Of a DNA stretch of 5,645 nucleotides, positions 1-5,348 are shown piece by piece. The translations under genes and the position numbers were made by a program. Source of the stretch: an uncultured Oscillospiraceae bacterium (GTDB lineage Bacteria > Bacillota > Clostridia > Oscillospirales > Ruminococcaceae); NCBI GenBank assembly GCA_900556525.1, contig USOZ01000131.1, positions 1 to 5,645 on the forward strand, written 5' to 3'. The number at the start of each line of letters is the position of its first letter. Position 1 is the stretch's first letter. Under the pieces are notes generated by a model. The model searched no databases. It saw nothing but the letters and a program-made list of their open reading frames with translations, and was not told the DNA's origin.

Positions 1-126
1 CCTGCCGTAATATGCGAGGATCATCGTCAGGCACGCCGCGCCGCATTCCAGCGCCTCCATCTGCATAACTACGGGAACTTTTGCCACGCCGCGCGTAAGC
101 GGCTTTTTTATTTTTCCTTTACCCAT
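1..126 (-). CDS. N-terminus of C39 peptidase-containing ABC exporter (PCAT, NHLM type), partial
   Basis: Reading the complement of 126-1 gives 42 codons, open to the window edge; the gene continues beyond position 1. After a basic start (MGKGKIKKPLTRG) comes VPVVMQMEALECGAACL and then TMILAYYG. This is the hallmark start of a C39 cysteine protease domain: the oxyanion-hole Gln is residue 22 (MQMEALEC) and the catalytic Cys is residue 28 (ECGAAC). In known members this domain is fused to a membrane-spanning and an ATP-binding domain, and it cleaves leader peptides after a double-Gly-type site while exporting the core. Only the protease start is visible, so the ABC part is inferred from the family and from the HlyD-like gene just upstream (stop to start 8 bases). 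The ribosome site GAGGTG (136-131) overlaps that gene's TGA. It most likely processes the five precursors in this window. Confidence 0.9.
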   Translation of the reverse strand, partial: MGKGKIKKPLTRGVAKVPVVMQMEALECGAACLTMILAYYGR

Positions 127-134
127 TGCGCACC

Positions 135-611
135 TCAGTTAAACACAAATGAAAGCGGAGAAATTGTTTCCGTGACTACTTCGGCGTAATATGCGCCCGC
201 CGCGATCGTTCCGTCGGTTTCAACTCCGCAGACCCATTCTCCGCGCTGAAAATCCGCGATATGAAGCGCATAGTCCGTGAAATCTCCGCCGTCCGCCTGA
301 ACAGCCTGTGAAGAAACCGCAGAAACCGTATATTCTCCGCCATTTATTCTGACCGTGTTTCCTTCGCTTATCGACGCGGCTTCCGATTCTCTGATATAGC
401 AGACGACTTTTGCGCCGTCAGATATTGCAACAGCCTTAACCGTAGTTTCAAGCCGCCCGAATATACCCCAGACGCAGACTCCCGCAAGCAATATGATAAT
501 TCCAAGCAGAACCGCCCATACCCCGGGGGATGATACTCTTATGTACTGATTGAGCTGTTCGGGCGAAGACGCCCTCTGAACATTTTTTTCGCGGTACAAA
601 GATGATTTCAT
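135..611 (-). CDS. Short HlyD-like secretion protein of NHLM bacteriocin type
   Basis: A 158-residue protein. Residues 1-30 carry a motif typical of NHLM-system HlyD proteins: LYREKNVQRASSPEQLNQYI followed by RVSSPGVW. One membrane helix spans about 31-52 (VWAVLLGIIILLAGVCVWGI). The rest (53-158) is a small beta-rich extracytoplasmic region ending in ISPLSFVFN. It probably sits in the membrane beside the PCAT exporter encoded 8 bases downstream and assists peptide export. Classical HlyD-family members are several hundred residues long, with a coiled-coil hairpin and a lipoyl/barrel region; that hairpin is missing here, which would suit a cell without an outer membrane. The start at 611 was chosen because AAAGGA stands about 9 bases upstream. 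The frame stays open to an ATG at 689, but that start has no ribosome site and lies inside a repeat. The family match is by motif recognition, not by a search. Confidence 0.85.
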   Translation of the reverse strand: MKSSLYREKNVQRASSPEQLNQYIRVSSPGVWAVLLGIIILLAGVCVWGIFGRLETTVKAVAISDGAKVVCYIRESEAASISEGNTVRINGGEYTVSAVSSQAVQADGGDFTDYALHIADFQRGEWVCGVETDGTIAAGAYYAEVVTETISPLSFVFN

Positions 612-648
612 TATTTGAATTCCTTTCTGAACCCTGTGCTTTTTTGTT

Positions 649-754
649 GGGAGTGTTGGCACTAAAATAATGCGCATATTTTCAAGCATAAATTTAAGGA
701 AGCGTGAAATTTTGCAAAAAGATGCGCCATTAGGCTTAGTGTCAACACGAGCTA
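649..754. repeat. Tandem palindromic repeat, unit 1 (short form, 106 bp)
   Basis: The unit begins GGGAGTGTTGGCACTAA and ends TTAGTGTCAACACGAGCTA, so its ends are inverted copies of GTGTTG(A/G)C(A/G)CTAA. The complementarity continues inward (TAATGCGCA at 669-677 against TGCGCCATTA at 723-732, then ATTTT-rich arms), so nearly the whole unit can fold into one long imperfect hairpin. It abuts unit 2 with no spacer. Compared with unit 2 it lacks about 57 internal bases. Its low-coordinate end is 38 bases upstream of the HlyD-like start codon. It contains no credible gene. The form resembles a MITE or a structured RNA leader. Confidence 0.85.
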
Positions 755-917
755 GGGAGTGTTGACGCTAAAATAATGCGCAGATTTTCGAGCATAAATT
801 TTACACAGACAAGGCAAAAAGGTGCGGGCAGGCTGTCGCCTGTCAAACCTTTTTAACGCAGGATGCGTGAAATTTTGCAAAAAGATGCACCATTAGGCTT
901 AGTGTCAACACGAGCTA
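755..917. repeat. Tandem palindromic repeat, unit 2 (long form, 163 bp)
   Basis: Same ends as unit 1: GGGAGTGTTGACGCTAA at 755-771 and TTAGTGTCAACACGAGCTA at 899-917. The outer arms pair as in unit 1. The extra internal segment carries its own nested hairpin: AAAAAGGT (816-823) pairs with ACCTTTTT (847-854), and GGCAGGC (827-833) pairs with GCCTGTC (838-844) with one G-T pair. The whole unit is therefore a nested long hairpin. Its high-coordinate edge lies where transcription from the promoter at 923-950 should begin. Confidence 0.85.
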
Positions 918-922
918 ATTAC

Positions 923-950
923 ATTATACCATATTTTCACTGAAAAGCAA
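923..950 (-). promoter_or_regulatory. Extended -10 promoter for the export genes
   Basis: On the minus strand the sequence reads TGGTATAAT (931-923): a perfect -10 box with the TG of an extended -10. A weak -35 (TTGCTT, 950-945) lies 16 bases upstream. The expected transcript start is about 917-916, at the border of repeat unit 2. It lies after the precursor terminator and upstream of the HlyD-like gene, giving a leader of about 305 bases that contains both palindromic units. Confidence 0.55.
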
Positions 951-976
951 CAGTTATTTCGACCCGATAACAGCCG

Positions 977-1011
977 AAAACCGCCCACGGACAAAAAAAT
1001 CCGTGTGCGGT
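977..1011 (-). terminator. Intrinsic terminator after the precursor array
   Basis: Read on the minus strand, ACCGCACACGGA (1011-1000), a T-rich loop (999-992) and TCCGTGGGCGGT (991-980) form a 12-bp stem with one mismatch, followed by TTT. It starts 10 bases after the stop codon of the last small precursor (1022), which marks the end of that transcript. The T tract is short, so some read-through toward the export genes is possible. Confidence 0.75.
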
Positions 1012-1021
1012 CGGTCCGCTG

Positions 1022-1246
1022 TTATTTTCTTCTTATCTTATTCTCGTCGTACCAGTTTCGCCTTCTCACCGCGCCGCAGTTCCTGCACACGGCATAATTT
1101 CCGTCGGGCGAAAGCTGCCACGTCGTATCCATATCACAGCCGTCGCACGGGCAGAGAAATTCGGAAAAGCTTTCTCCCGTGCCGCCGGTTACGGAATCGA
1201 GAACATTATCGTTAAGTTCAAATTCTGAATATTTGTTTTCGTCCAT
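1022..1246 (-). CDS. P0: mini-precursor with short GG leader and zinc-ribbon-like core
   Basis: A 74-residue protein. Residues 9-22 (FELNDNVLDSVTGG) form a double-Gly leader end that matches, position for position, the last part of the Nif11 leaders next door (GELDDDELDNVAAG). The helical first two thirds of those leaders are absent. The 52-residue core carries CPCDGC (32-37) and CRNCG (54-58), that is CxxC, 16 residues, CxxC. This is the spacing style of a zinc ribbon, with one extra Cys at 32. The tail is basic (VRRRNWYDENKIRRK). The ribosome site AGAGGG lies just before the ATG, and P1 ends 27 bases upstream, so it is the last gene of the precursor transcript. I infer that it is cut and exported by the same PCAT but perhaps not recognised by the radical SAM enzyme. 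It could instead be a cytoplasmic zinc-ribbon protein; the VTGG site argues against that. Confidence 0.75.
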   Translation of the reverse strand: MDENKYSEFELNDNVLDSVTGGTGESFSEFLCPCDGCDMDTTWQLSPDGNYAVCRNCGAVRRRNWYDENKIRRK

Positions 1247-1273
1247 TTTTCCCTCTTTTCGGCACGGGTGCGG

Positions 1274-1708
1274 TCAGTTGTTGTGGCGTGCGGGGTGAGT
1301 GCATAAGTATAACATACCAAAAAGCTCATAGTACTTGCAGTCTTTACAGAAATGTCCGGTTATAATGCCCGGCGTGTGCGTATCTTTGTGCTTTTCGTTG
1401 CGGTTACATTCGCACAGACAGCATCTCCAGCGTTTGCAGGAATTGAGCGCGGTCACTACAGGCTTTTCGTCGTGATATATCGTTCCGCACTTCTTTCCCG
1501 CAGCCACGTTGTCAAGCTCGTCGTCGCTAAGTTCGCCGCTTTTCCCGTCCGCATTCTTCATGAATTCGTCGAATTCGGAAAGGGTCGCTTCACAGCCGTG
1601 AGCTTTGAGAAATTCCTCGATTTTACCGTTTTCGACGGCTTCTATGTACTCTTTTTTCAACGCGTCATCAGCGTTTACTTCAGCATAAAGTTCATCAAGT
1701 GTTTTCAT
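1274..1708 (-). CDS. P1: Nif11-leader RiPP precursor, divergent core
   Basis: 144 residues. The leader (1-71, from MKTLDELYAEV to SDDELDNVAAG) is of Nif11/NHLP type, with the FLKAHGCEATLSEFDEFM block at 33-50. Cleavage is expected after Gly71. The 73-residue core has nine Cys (core positions 3, 20, 25, 26, 28, 30, 50, 53, 65). It opens with KKCGTIYHDEKPVV like its paralogs, has a denser cluster (RCCLCEC) and ends in HNN. In the C-terminal block the third Cys of the paralogs' CxxCxxC is Tyr (CKDCKYY), with the spacing to the last Cys kept at exactly 16 residues in all, and the KGGLW motif is lost. It is the most divergent of the four. AAGGAG lies 7 bases before the start, and P2 ends 10 bases upstream, so they are cotranscribed. 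Family and cleavage site are inferred from motifs; the modified product is unknown. Confidence 0.88.
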   Translation of the reverse strand: MKTLDELYAEVNADDALKKEYIEAVENGKIEEFLKAHGCEATLSEFDEFMKNADGKSGELSDDELDNVAAGKKCGTIYHDEKPVVTALNSCKRWRCCLCECNRNEKHKDTHTPGIITGHFCKDCKYYELFGMLYLCTHPARHNN

Positions 1709-1718
1709 GGCGCGCTCC

Positions 1719-2171
1719 TTAATTATTTACACGTTCTTTGCAGTAGCAAAGCCACAGACCGCCCTTGTATTGACAGAATTCACAGCCGCTGCACATTGCT
1801 CCCTGACGGTGACAAGGCGGAGCGAATTTTGAATTTCCCGAGCAGTCGTCCTGAACCTCCGCTTTGGTTCTTCCGCACTTCTTGCAGCGATAAAAATCGC
1901 AGCTGTTTGCGACTGTAACAACGGGGTGTCCGTCCTTGTAGACCGTTCCGCACTTCTTCCCCGCAGCCACGTTGTCAAGCTCGTCGTCGCTGAGTTCTCC
2001 GCTTTTCGCGTCTGCATTTTTCATGAATTCGTCGAATTCGGAAAGTGTCGCTTCACAGTCGTGAGCTTTGAGAAATTCCTCGATCTTGCCGTTTTCGGCA
2101 GCTTCAATGTACTCCGCTTTCAGACTTTCGTCAGTCATTACCTCGGCGTAAAAATCATTTAATGTTTTCAT
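1719..2171 (-). CDS. P2: Nif11-leader RiPP precursor, 11-Cys core
   Basis: 150 residues. The leader, residues 1-71 (MKTLNDFYAEV to SDDELDNVAAG), is nearly the same as in the other three copies and ends at the likely PCAT site VAAG. The 79-residue core holds 11 Cys (core positions 3, 20, 25, 28, 39, 49, 56, 59, 62, 71, 73), the most of the set. It starts KKCGTVYKDGHPVV and ends CSGCEFCQYKGGLWLCYC followed by KERVNN. Cys39 and Cys73 are not shared with the paralogs. The start is supported by GAGAGGT upstream. The 50-base gap to P3 (2172-2221) is the longest in the array and holds a TATGAT that could be a weak internal promoter, without a convincing -35. The role is as for P4: substrate for the radical SAM enzyme, then leader removal and export. 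Confidence 0.9.
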   Translation of the reverse strand: MKTLNDFYAEVMTDESLKAEYIEAAENGKIEEFLKAHDCEATLSEFDEFMKNADAKSGELSDDELDNVAAGKKCGTVYKDGHPVVTVANSCDFYRCKKCGRTKAEVQDDCSGNSKFAPPCHRQGAMCSGCEFCQYKGGLWLCYCKERVNN

Positions 2172-2221
2172 AATGACCTCTCAAATTCCTGGTATAATTC
2201 GCTTAATCATACGGTACCGAA

Positions 2222-2674
2222 TCAGTTGTTTACTCGTTCGGGATGATAGCAGAGCCATAAACCTCCCTTGTACTTGCAAAATTTACAGCCTATGCACATT
2301 TCTCCGTGGTCGCTGCAGCCGTCGGCAAATCTTACGCCTCTGAAGCTGCCGGTCTGAACTTCGCCCCTGCCCTTTCCGCAGGTCTTGCACTGATAACGGT
2401 CACAGACGTTGAAAGTAGCAACAACGGGACGGCCGTCCTTGTATACAGTTCCGCACTTCTTTCCCGCAGCTACGTTGTCAAGCTCATCGTCGTCAAGTTC
2501 GCCGTTTTTCACGCCTGCTTTGCCCATGAATTCGTCGAATTCGGAAAGGGTAGCATCGCAGTCGTGAGCCTTGAGAAATTCCTCGATCTTGCCGTTTTCA
2601 GCAGCTTCAATGTACTCGTTCTTCAGTGTTTCATCAGCCATTACATTAGTGTAAAGTTCGTTTAAGTTCTTCAT
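2222..2674 (-). CDS. P3: Nif11-leader RiPP precursor, 9-Cys core
   Basis: 150 residues. The leader (1-71) runs from MKNLNELYTNVMADE to LDDDELDNVAAG; the 79-residue core follows. Core Cys are at 3, 20, 25, 28, 49, 56, 59, 62 and 71, which is exactly the common scaffold with no extra Cys, so this copy best shows the family pattern. Blocks: KKCGTVYKDGRPVV (1-14), CDRYQCKTC (20-28), a variable Gly/Arg-rich middle (29-48), then CIGCKFCKYKGGLWLCY (56-72) and HPERVNN. The ribosome site AAGGAG lies 6 bases before the ATG, and P4 ends 18 bases upstream. The conserved C-terminal block suggests it is a structural or enzyme-recognised part of the core rather than a diversified end. Confidence 0.9.
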   Translation of the reverse strand: MKNLNELYTNVMADETLKNEYIEAAENGKIEEFLKAHDCDATLSEFDEFMGKAGVKNGELDDDELDNVAAGKKCGTVYKDGRPVVATFNVCDRYQCKTCGKGRGEVQTGSFRGVRFADGCSDHGEMCIGCKFCKYKGGLWLCYHPERVNN

Positions 2675-2692
2675 AATATACTCCTTATTTCG

Positions 2693-3148
2693 TTAGTTGT
2701 TTATACGTTCGTCGTTATAGCAGATCCAAAGTCCGCCCTTGTATTTGCAGTAAATGCAGTTCCCACACGCAGCCGAAGCCCAGCATACGCTGCATCTTCC
2801 GCCTTCAAATGCGTCGAGCATTTCATATGTAAGGCTCGAATCGTCACTCTTGCAGTGCTTACATTTAAAGCGGTTGCATTTATTTATGATTGCAACAACG
2901 GGTCGGTTGTCCTTATAGACCGTCCCGCACTTTCTTCCCGCGGCGACATTATCGAGTTCGTCGTCGTCAAGTTCGCCGCTTTTCTCGCCTGTATTTTTCA
3001 TGAATTCGTCGAATTCGGAAAGGTTCGCTTCGCAGCCGTGCGCTTTCAGAAATTCTTCGGTTTTGTTGCTTTCTGCGGCTTGTATGTACTCGTTTTGCAG
3101 GTTTTCGTCCGCCATTACTTCCGCGTAAAGCTCGTTAAGAGTTTTCAT
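2693..3148 (-). CDS. P4: Nif11-leader RiPP precursor, first of the array
   Basis: 151 residues. The leader (1-71) runs from MKTLNELYAEVMADE to LDDDELDNVAAG; the 80-residue core has ten Cys (3, 20, 25, 28, 48, 51, 57, 60, 63, 72). The core opens RKCGTVYKDNRPVV and ends CGNCIYCKYKGGLWICY then NDERINN. Its middle (29-56) differs in sequence from all paralogs and adds a CSVC pair. In known systems Nif11-type leaders guide modifying enzymes and are removed at a Gly site by PCAT exporters. The start at 3148 follows GGAGG by 6 bases. An in-frame ATG at 3181 was rejected because it has no ribosome site and overlaps the TATAAT box. As the first gene after its own promoter it should be the best-transcribed precursor. 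Confidence 0.9.
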   Translation of the reverse strand: MKTLNELYAEVMADENLQNEYIQAAESNKTEEFLKAHGCEANLSEFDEFMKNTGEKSGELDDDELDNVAAGRKCGTVYKDNRPVVAIINKCNRFKCKHCKSDDSSLTYEMLDAFEGGRCSVCWASAACGNCIYCKYKGGLWICYNDERINN

Positions 3149-3178
3149 TGCATCCCTCCGCTTTGTTTTTGTTGGACT

Positions 3179-3208
3179 CATTATAGCTGAACGACCGTAT
3201 CTGAACCG
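3179..3208 (-). promoter_or_regulatory. Promoter of the precursor array
   Basis: A perfect TATAAT lies on the minus strand at 3185-3180, in the only sizeable gap between the maturase terminator and P4. At 16-17 bases upstream the -35 region reads GGTTCA or CGGTTC, which is a poor match, so an activator may be needed. The transcript would begin near 3173 and give a leader of about 25 bases containing the GGAGG ribosome site. Confidence 0.5.
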
Positions 3209-3222
3209 TAACCGCGCAAAAA

Positions 3223-3264
3223 GAAAAACTGCACAAAAAGTCTTCCACTTTTTTGTGCAGTTTT
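3223..3264 (-). terminator. Intrinsic terminator after the radical SAM gene
   Basis: On the minus strand AAAACTGCACAAAAA (3264-3250) pairs perfectly with TTTTTGTGCAGTTTT (3239-3225) around a 10-base loop, followed by a further T-rich run (TCTTTTT, 3224-3218). The stem begins 2 bases after the stop codon of the radical SAM gene. The A-rich upstream arm also gives the plus strand a T tail, so it could work in both directions. Confidence 0.9.
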
Positions 3265-3266
3265 GG

Positions 3267-4652
3267 TTATTTTGTTTTCGTGAGGTTTTCCCAATCGGGT
3301 AACGCCGAAATAAATTTCTCGTAATATCCGTTTTCCCAGAAGAAGCATTTCGACGGGTCGACCCCGAGCTTATCGCCTGTTATCGCGAGAGCGACTGCGC
3401 GGCAGCCCCCGCAGCAATATTCAAAATGCTCACATTCGCCGCACTTTTCGTTCTTTTTGCGAAGCGTTCCGACCGTCGTACAGACCTCGTCCATGTATCT
3501 TCCGCCGCGCAGCAGTTCTTTAAGGCTGCCTGTTTTGAGATTGCCGAGAACGTCGTTATGCTGCTCATAATAGCCCGACATCTGATGACACGGAAAGACG
3601 TTCCCGTCCGCCGCGACCGCGATCATTCCGCGATTTCCCTTACATACGGGCAGGCTCGCGCGGTATTCTCCGGGGCAGCATTCGACAGCCGAAAGAACAT
3701 AGCTTTTATCGCGCGGCGAGAACGAACCGACCTGCCAGACCGTTATCGTCATATCATGTTTTTCGGAATAATACTGCCGCATAAAATCGAGCATTCCGTC
3801 ATAATATTCCTTTATTGTGAGGGTCGCGTCACCCGCATTTTTAACCCAGCGCGGAGCTTCGGTAGTGCGGATTATTCGCATTTCGTCAATGCCCAGCGAA
3901 TCCATAAGCCTTGCCGTCGGGAGCATTGATTCGATATTCAGGCGGTGAACGTTTGTCTGAACTTTTACGGGAAAACCGCTTTCCGTACAAAGCTTTATCG
4001 CACGAAGCGCGTCCTGTTCGGCACCCTTTCTCCCGCGAAGCCAGTCGTGGTGTCCAAGCCCGTCGAAAGATATTTTTACAAGCGGAACGCAGCCCATGCT
4101 TTTCAGCCGTCCGAGCGACTCGGCATTAAGGTAAAAACCGTTCGTGTTCAGCTCGTAGACGTACATATCGCGGGCGTAAATCCCCTCGATTATATCAAAA
4201 AAGTTTTTGTGCAGCATAGGCTCGCCGCCGGTTATCGTGAAGCCGTTTATTCCACATTCACGTGCCATATTGAGCAGCCTGTTCGCCTCGCCGAGGCTCC
4301 ATTCGCTCTGAAGCGGCGCGTTGTCCGCCGCGTTAAAGCAATGCAGACAGTTATAGTTGCACTTTCCTGTTATCATCCAGTTCATCGCGGGGAAATAACG
4401 GTTGTCGCAAACCATATTCTGCCACTCGGTCAGCTTTTTTTCGCCCTTTTCACACGGAACAGCCATTCCCATTTCAAGCATTTTTTTCAGCGGCGGCGTC
4501 TCCGCGAGGTCGTGAAGTCCGTCACACTGCGCAAGCAGCTCGTATTCGTCCTTAGTCAGCCTTTGTGCGTCGCGAAACCCTTTTACATAGTATGCGTAGG
4601 GCGATTTCACCCATGAACGCAGCCCGATATTTTCATTTAAAATACAGTACAT
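3267..4652 (-). CDS. Radical SAM/SPASM peptide maturase
   Basis: 461 residues. The N-terminal part (1-85; LNENIGLRSW, SPYAYYVKGF) precedes the radical SAM core and may serve in leader recognition. The core has the Fe-S/SAM motif CNYNCLHC (C98, C102, C105) and the SAM-binding GGEP (142-145). The SPASM domain is complete: C337, C355, then CGECEHFEYCCGGC (C404, C407, C413, C417) and C436, the standard CX2CX5CX3C layout that binds auxiliary Fe-S clusters. Such enzymes modify RiPP precursors, for example by thioether or C-C cross-links or epimerisation. The Cys-rich cores beside it make sulfur-to-carbon thioethers (ranthipeptide type) the first guess, but the reaction cannot be read from the sequence. 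AAAGGAG lies 7 bases before the start. The gene ends at a strong terminator, so it is transcribed apart from its probable substrates P1-P4. Confidence 0.92.
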   Translation of the reverse strand: MYCILNENIGLRSWVKSPYAYYVKGFRDAQRLTKDEYELLAQCDGLHDLAETPPLKKMLEMGMAVPCEKGEKKLTEWQNMVCDNRYFPAMNWMITGKCNYNCLHCFNAADNAPLQSEWSLGEANRLLNMARECGINGFTITGGEPMLHKNFFDIIEGIYARDMYVYELNTNGFYLNAESLGRLKSMGCVPLVKISFDGLGHHDWLRGRKGAEQDALRAIKLCTESGFPVKVQTNVHRLNIESMLPTARLMDSLGIDEMRIIRTTEAPRWVKNAGDATLTIKEYYDGMLDFMRQYYSEKHDMTITVWQVGSFSPRDKSYVLSAVECCPGEYRASLPVCKGNRGMIAVAADGNVFPCHQMSGYYEQHNDVLGNLKTGSLKELLRGGRYMDEVCTTVGTLRKKNEKCGECEHFEYCCGGCRAVALAITGDKLGVDPSKCFFWENGYYEKFISALPDWENLTKTK

Positions 4653-4680
4653 TTCCTTACTCCTTTATTTTTTGCCGCAG

Positions 4681-4712
4681 AAAAACTCCCCCGGCGGAGA
4701 TCCCCGTCAGAG
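4681..4712 (-). terminator. Possible weak terminator between the HdeD-like and radical SAM genes
   Basis: On the minus strand CTCCGCCGGGGGAG is followed by TTTTTC. The stem is only 4 bp with a 6-base loop, so this is a weak candidate; partial attenuation of transcription into the radical SAM gene is conceivable. I see no clear promoter in the 78-base gap (4653-4730). Confidence 0.25.
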
Positions 4713-4730
4713 GAGCTGTCAGAGCAAATA

Positions 4731-5345
4731 TCAATCCTTATCGACCGGCACGATCTTGCTTTCGTCGCTCATATATTTTGCGAACTTTTTCCGAAGCGTC
4801 ATTATCCCGATAATCGTCCAGAAGCCGAGTGCCGCCTCGAGAACAAGAACTATCCCCACAATTATCATCATAATATCCCCGAAAAACGACGGGAATATCA
4901 GCATTGCCGCTCCGAGAAGAATTGCCAGAAGCGAGATAAGAAACGGTATCGCCCAGCCCGAATATTCAAGCTGCTTCATAAGATATGCGCGGCGGCAACT
5001 CGAAAGTCCCTCAAACACGATAAACACGCCGAGGATTATCCCAACTACTCCCGAAAGCGCGTCCGCCTGCACGATAAGCGCAATTCCGACCGCTGTTGAA
5101 ATAACTCCCGAAAAAAGCCCCTGTCTGAAAGGAACGGTCCTGCTCATAAGGAACGAGATAATGTTGAACACGCCGTAGCCCGCGAGTATCGCGCCGAGAA
5201 CAATGCTTATTATCGAGCCGACCTGCTGCGGATAAATAATCAGAAACAGCCCGAAAACCAGCTCCAGCACGCACTCAAACACAAAGACCGCCTTCGTTTC
5301 AAGCAGCGTTTCGTTAATGATGTCGCCGTAGTTCTTTTCTTTCAT
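4731..5345 (-). CDS. HdeD/DUF308-family six-helix membrane protein
   Basis: 204 residues with about six hydrophobic helices (roughly 17-37, 43-67, 76-92, 97-115, 131-151, 156-182). They are arranged as helix pairs rich in G-x-x-x-(L/V)-x-x-(G/E) patterns such as LVFGLFLIIYP, IVLGAILAGYG and AILLGAAMLIFPSFF, typical of HdeD/DUF308 proteins. The C-terminal tail is charged (RKKFAKYMSDESK). HdeD in enteric bacteria is an acid-resistance membrane protein; clostridial relatives have no defined role. AGGAGG lies 9 bases before the ATG, inside the end of the upstream gene, whose stop is 3 bases away, so these two form an operon. Whether it belongs to the RiPP locus (for example as an immunity protein) or is simply its neighbour is unknown; I lean to neighbour. 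Confidence 0.8.
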   Translation of the reverse strand: MKEKNYGDIINETLLETKAVFVFECVLELVFGLFLIIYPQQVGSIISIVLGAILAGYGVFNIISFLMSRTVPFRQGLFSGVISTAVGIALIVQADALSGVVGIILGVFIVFEGLSSCRRAYLMKQLEYSGWAIPFLISLLAILLGAAMLIFPSFFGDIMMIIVGIVLVLEAALGFWTIIGIMTLRKKFAKYMSDESKIVPVDKD

Positions 5346-5348
5346 TTT

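Larger units (their letters stand above)
1274..3148 (-). repeat. Array of four tandem paralogous precursor genes
   Basis: The 213-base leader-coding parts lie at 3148-2936, 2674-2462, 2171-1959 and 1708-1496. They are near-identical in protein and largely so in DNA; the stretch encoding LSEFDEFM, with two GAATTC sites, recurs in all four. The core-coding parts differ mainly in their middle. This points to gene duplication followed by diversification of the core. P0 at 1246-1022 is not a full copy. Confidence 0.9.

Noticed and set aside
612..689. Longer N-terminus for the HlyD-like gene starting at 689
   Set aside because: That ATG lies inside repeat unit 1 and has no ribosome site. The start at 611 has AAAGGA and begins the family-typical sequence.
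649..917. CRISPR array
   Set aside because: There are only two units of over 100 bp, adjacent without spacers and palindromic over their whole length; there are no cas genes.
1727..2017. Second minus-strand frame inside P2 (start near 2017)
   Set aside because: It is out of frame with the well-supported P2 gene, has no ribosome site and is not kept in the other paralogs.
1274..3148. Precursor cores as ferredoxins or plain zinc-finger proteins of the cytoplasm
   Set aside because: Each follows a Nif11-type leader ending in VAAG, and the neighbouring genes encode a C39 exporter and a SPASM maturase. A metal-binding fold after export remains possible and is listed as a finding.
3149..3181. Longer N-terminus for P4 starting at 3181
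   Set aside because: The ATG overlaps the TATAAT box and lies upstream of the expected transcript start. The paralogs all begin at MKTLN or MKNLN.
1352..3190. Open frames on the plus strand opposite the precursor genes, with repeated FHEFVEFGK-like segments
   Set aside because: They are antisense shadows of the four repeated leader-coding segments. They lack ribosome sites, and their similarity to each other follows from the duplicated minus-strand genes.
3426..4616. Plus-strand open frames opposite the radical SAM gene
   Set aside because: They are shadows of a gene with all its family motifs intact; the frames show no recognisable domain or ribosome site.
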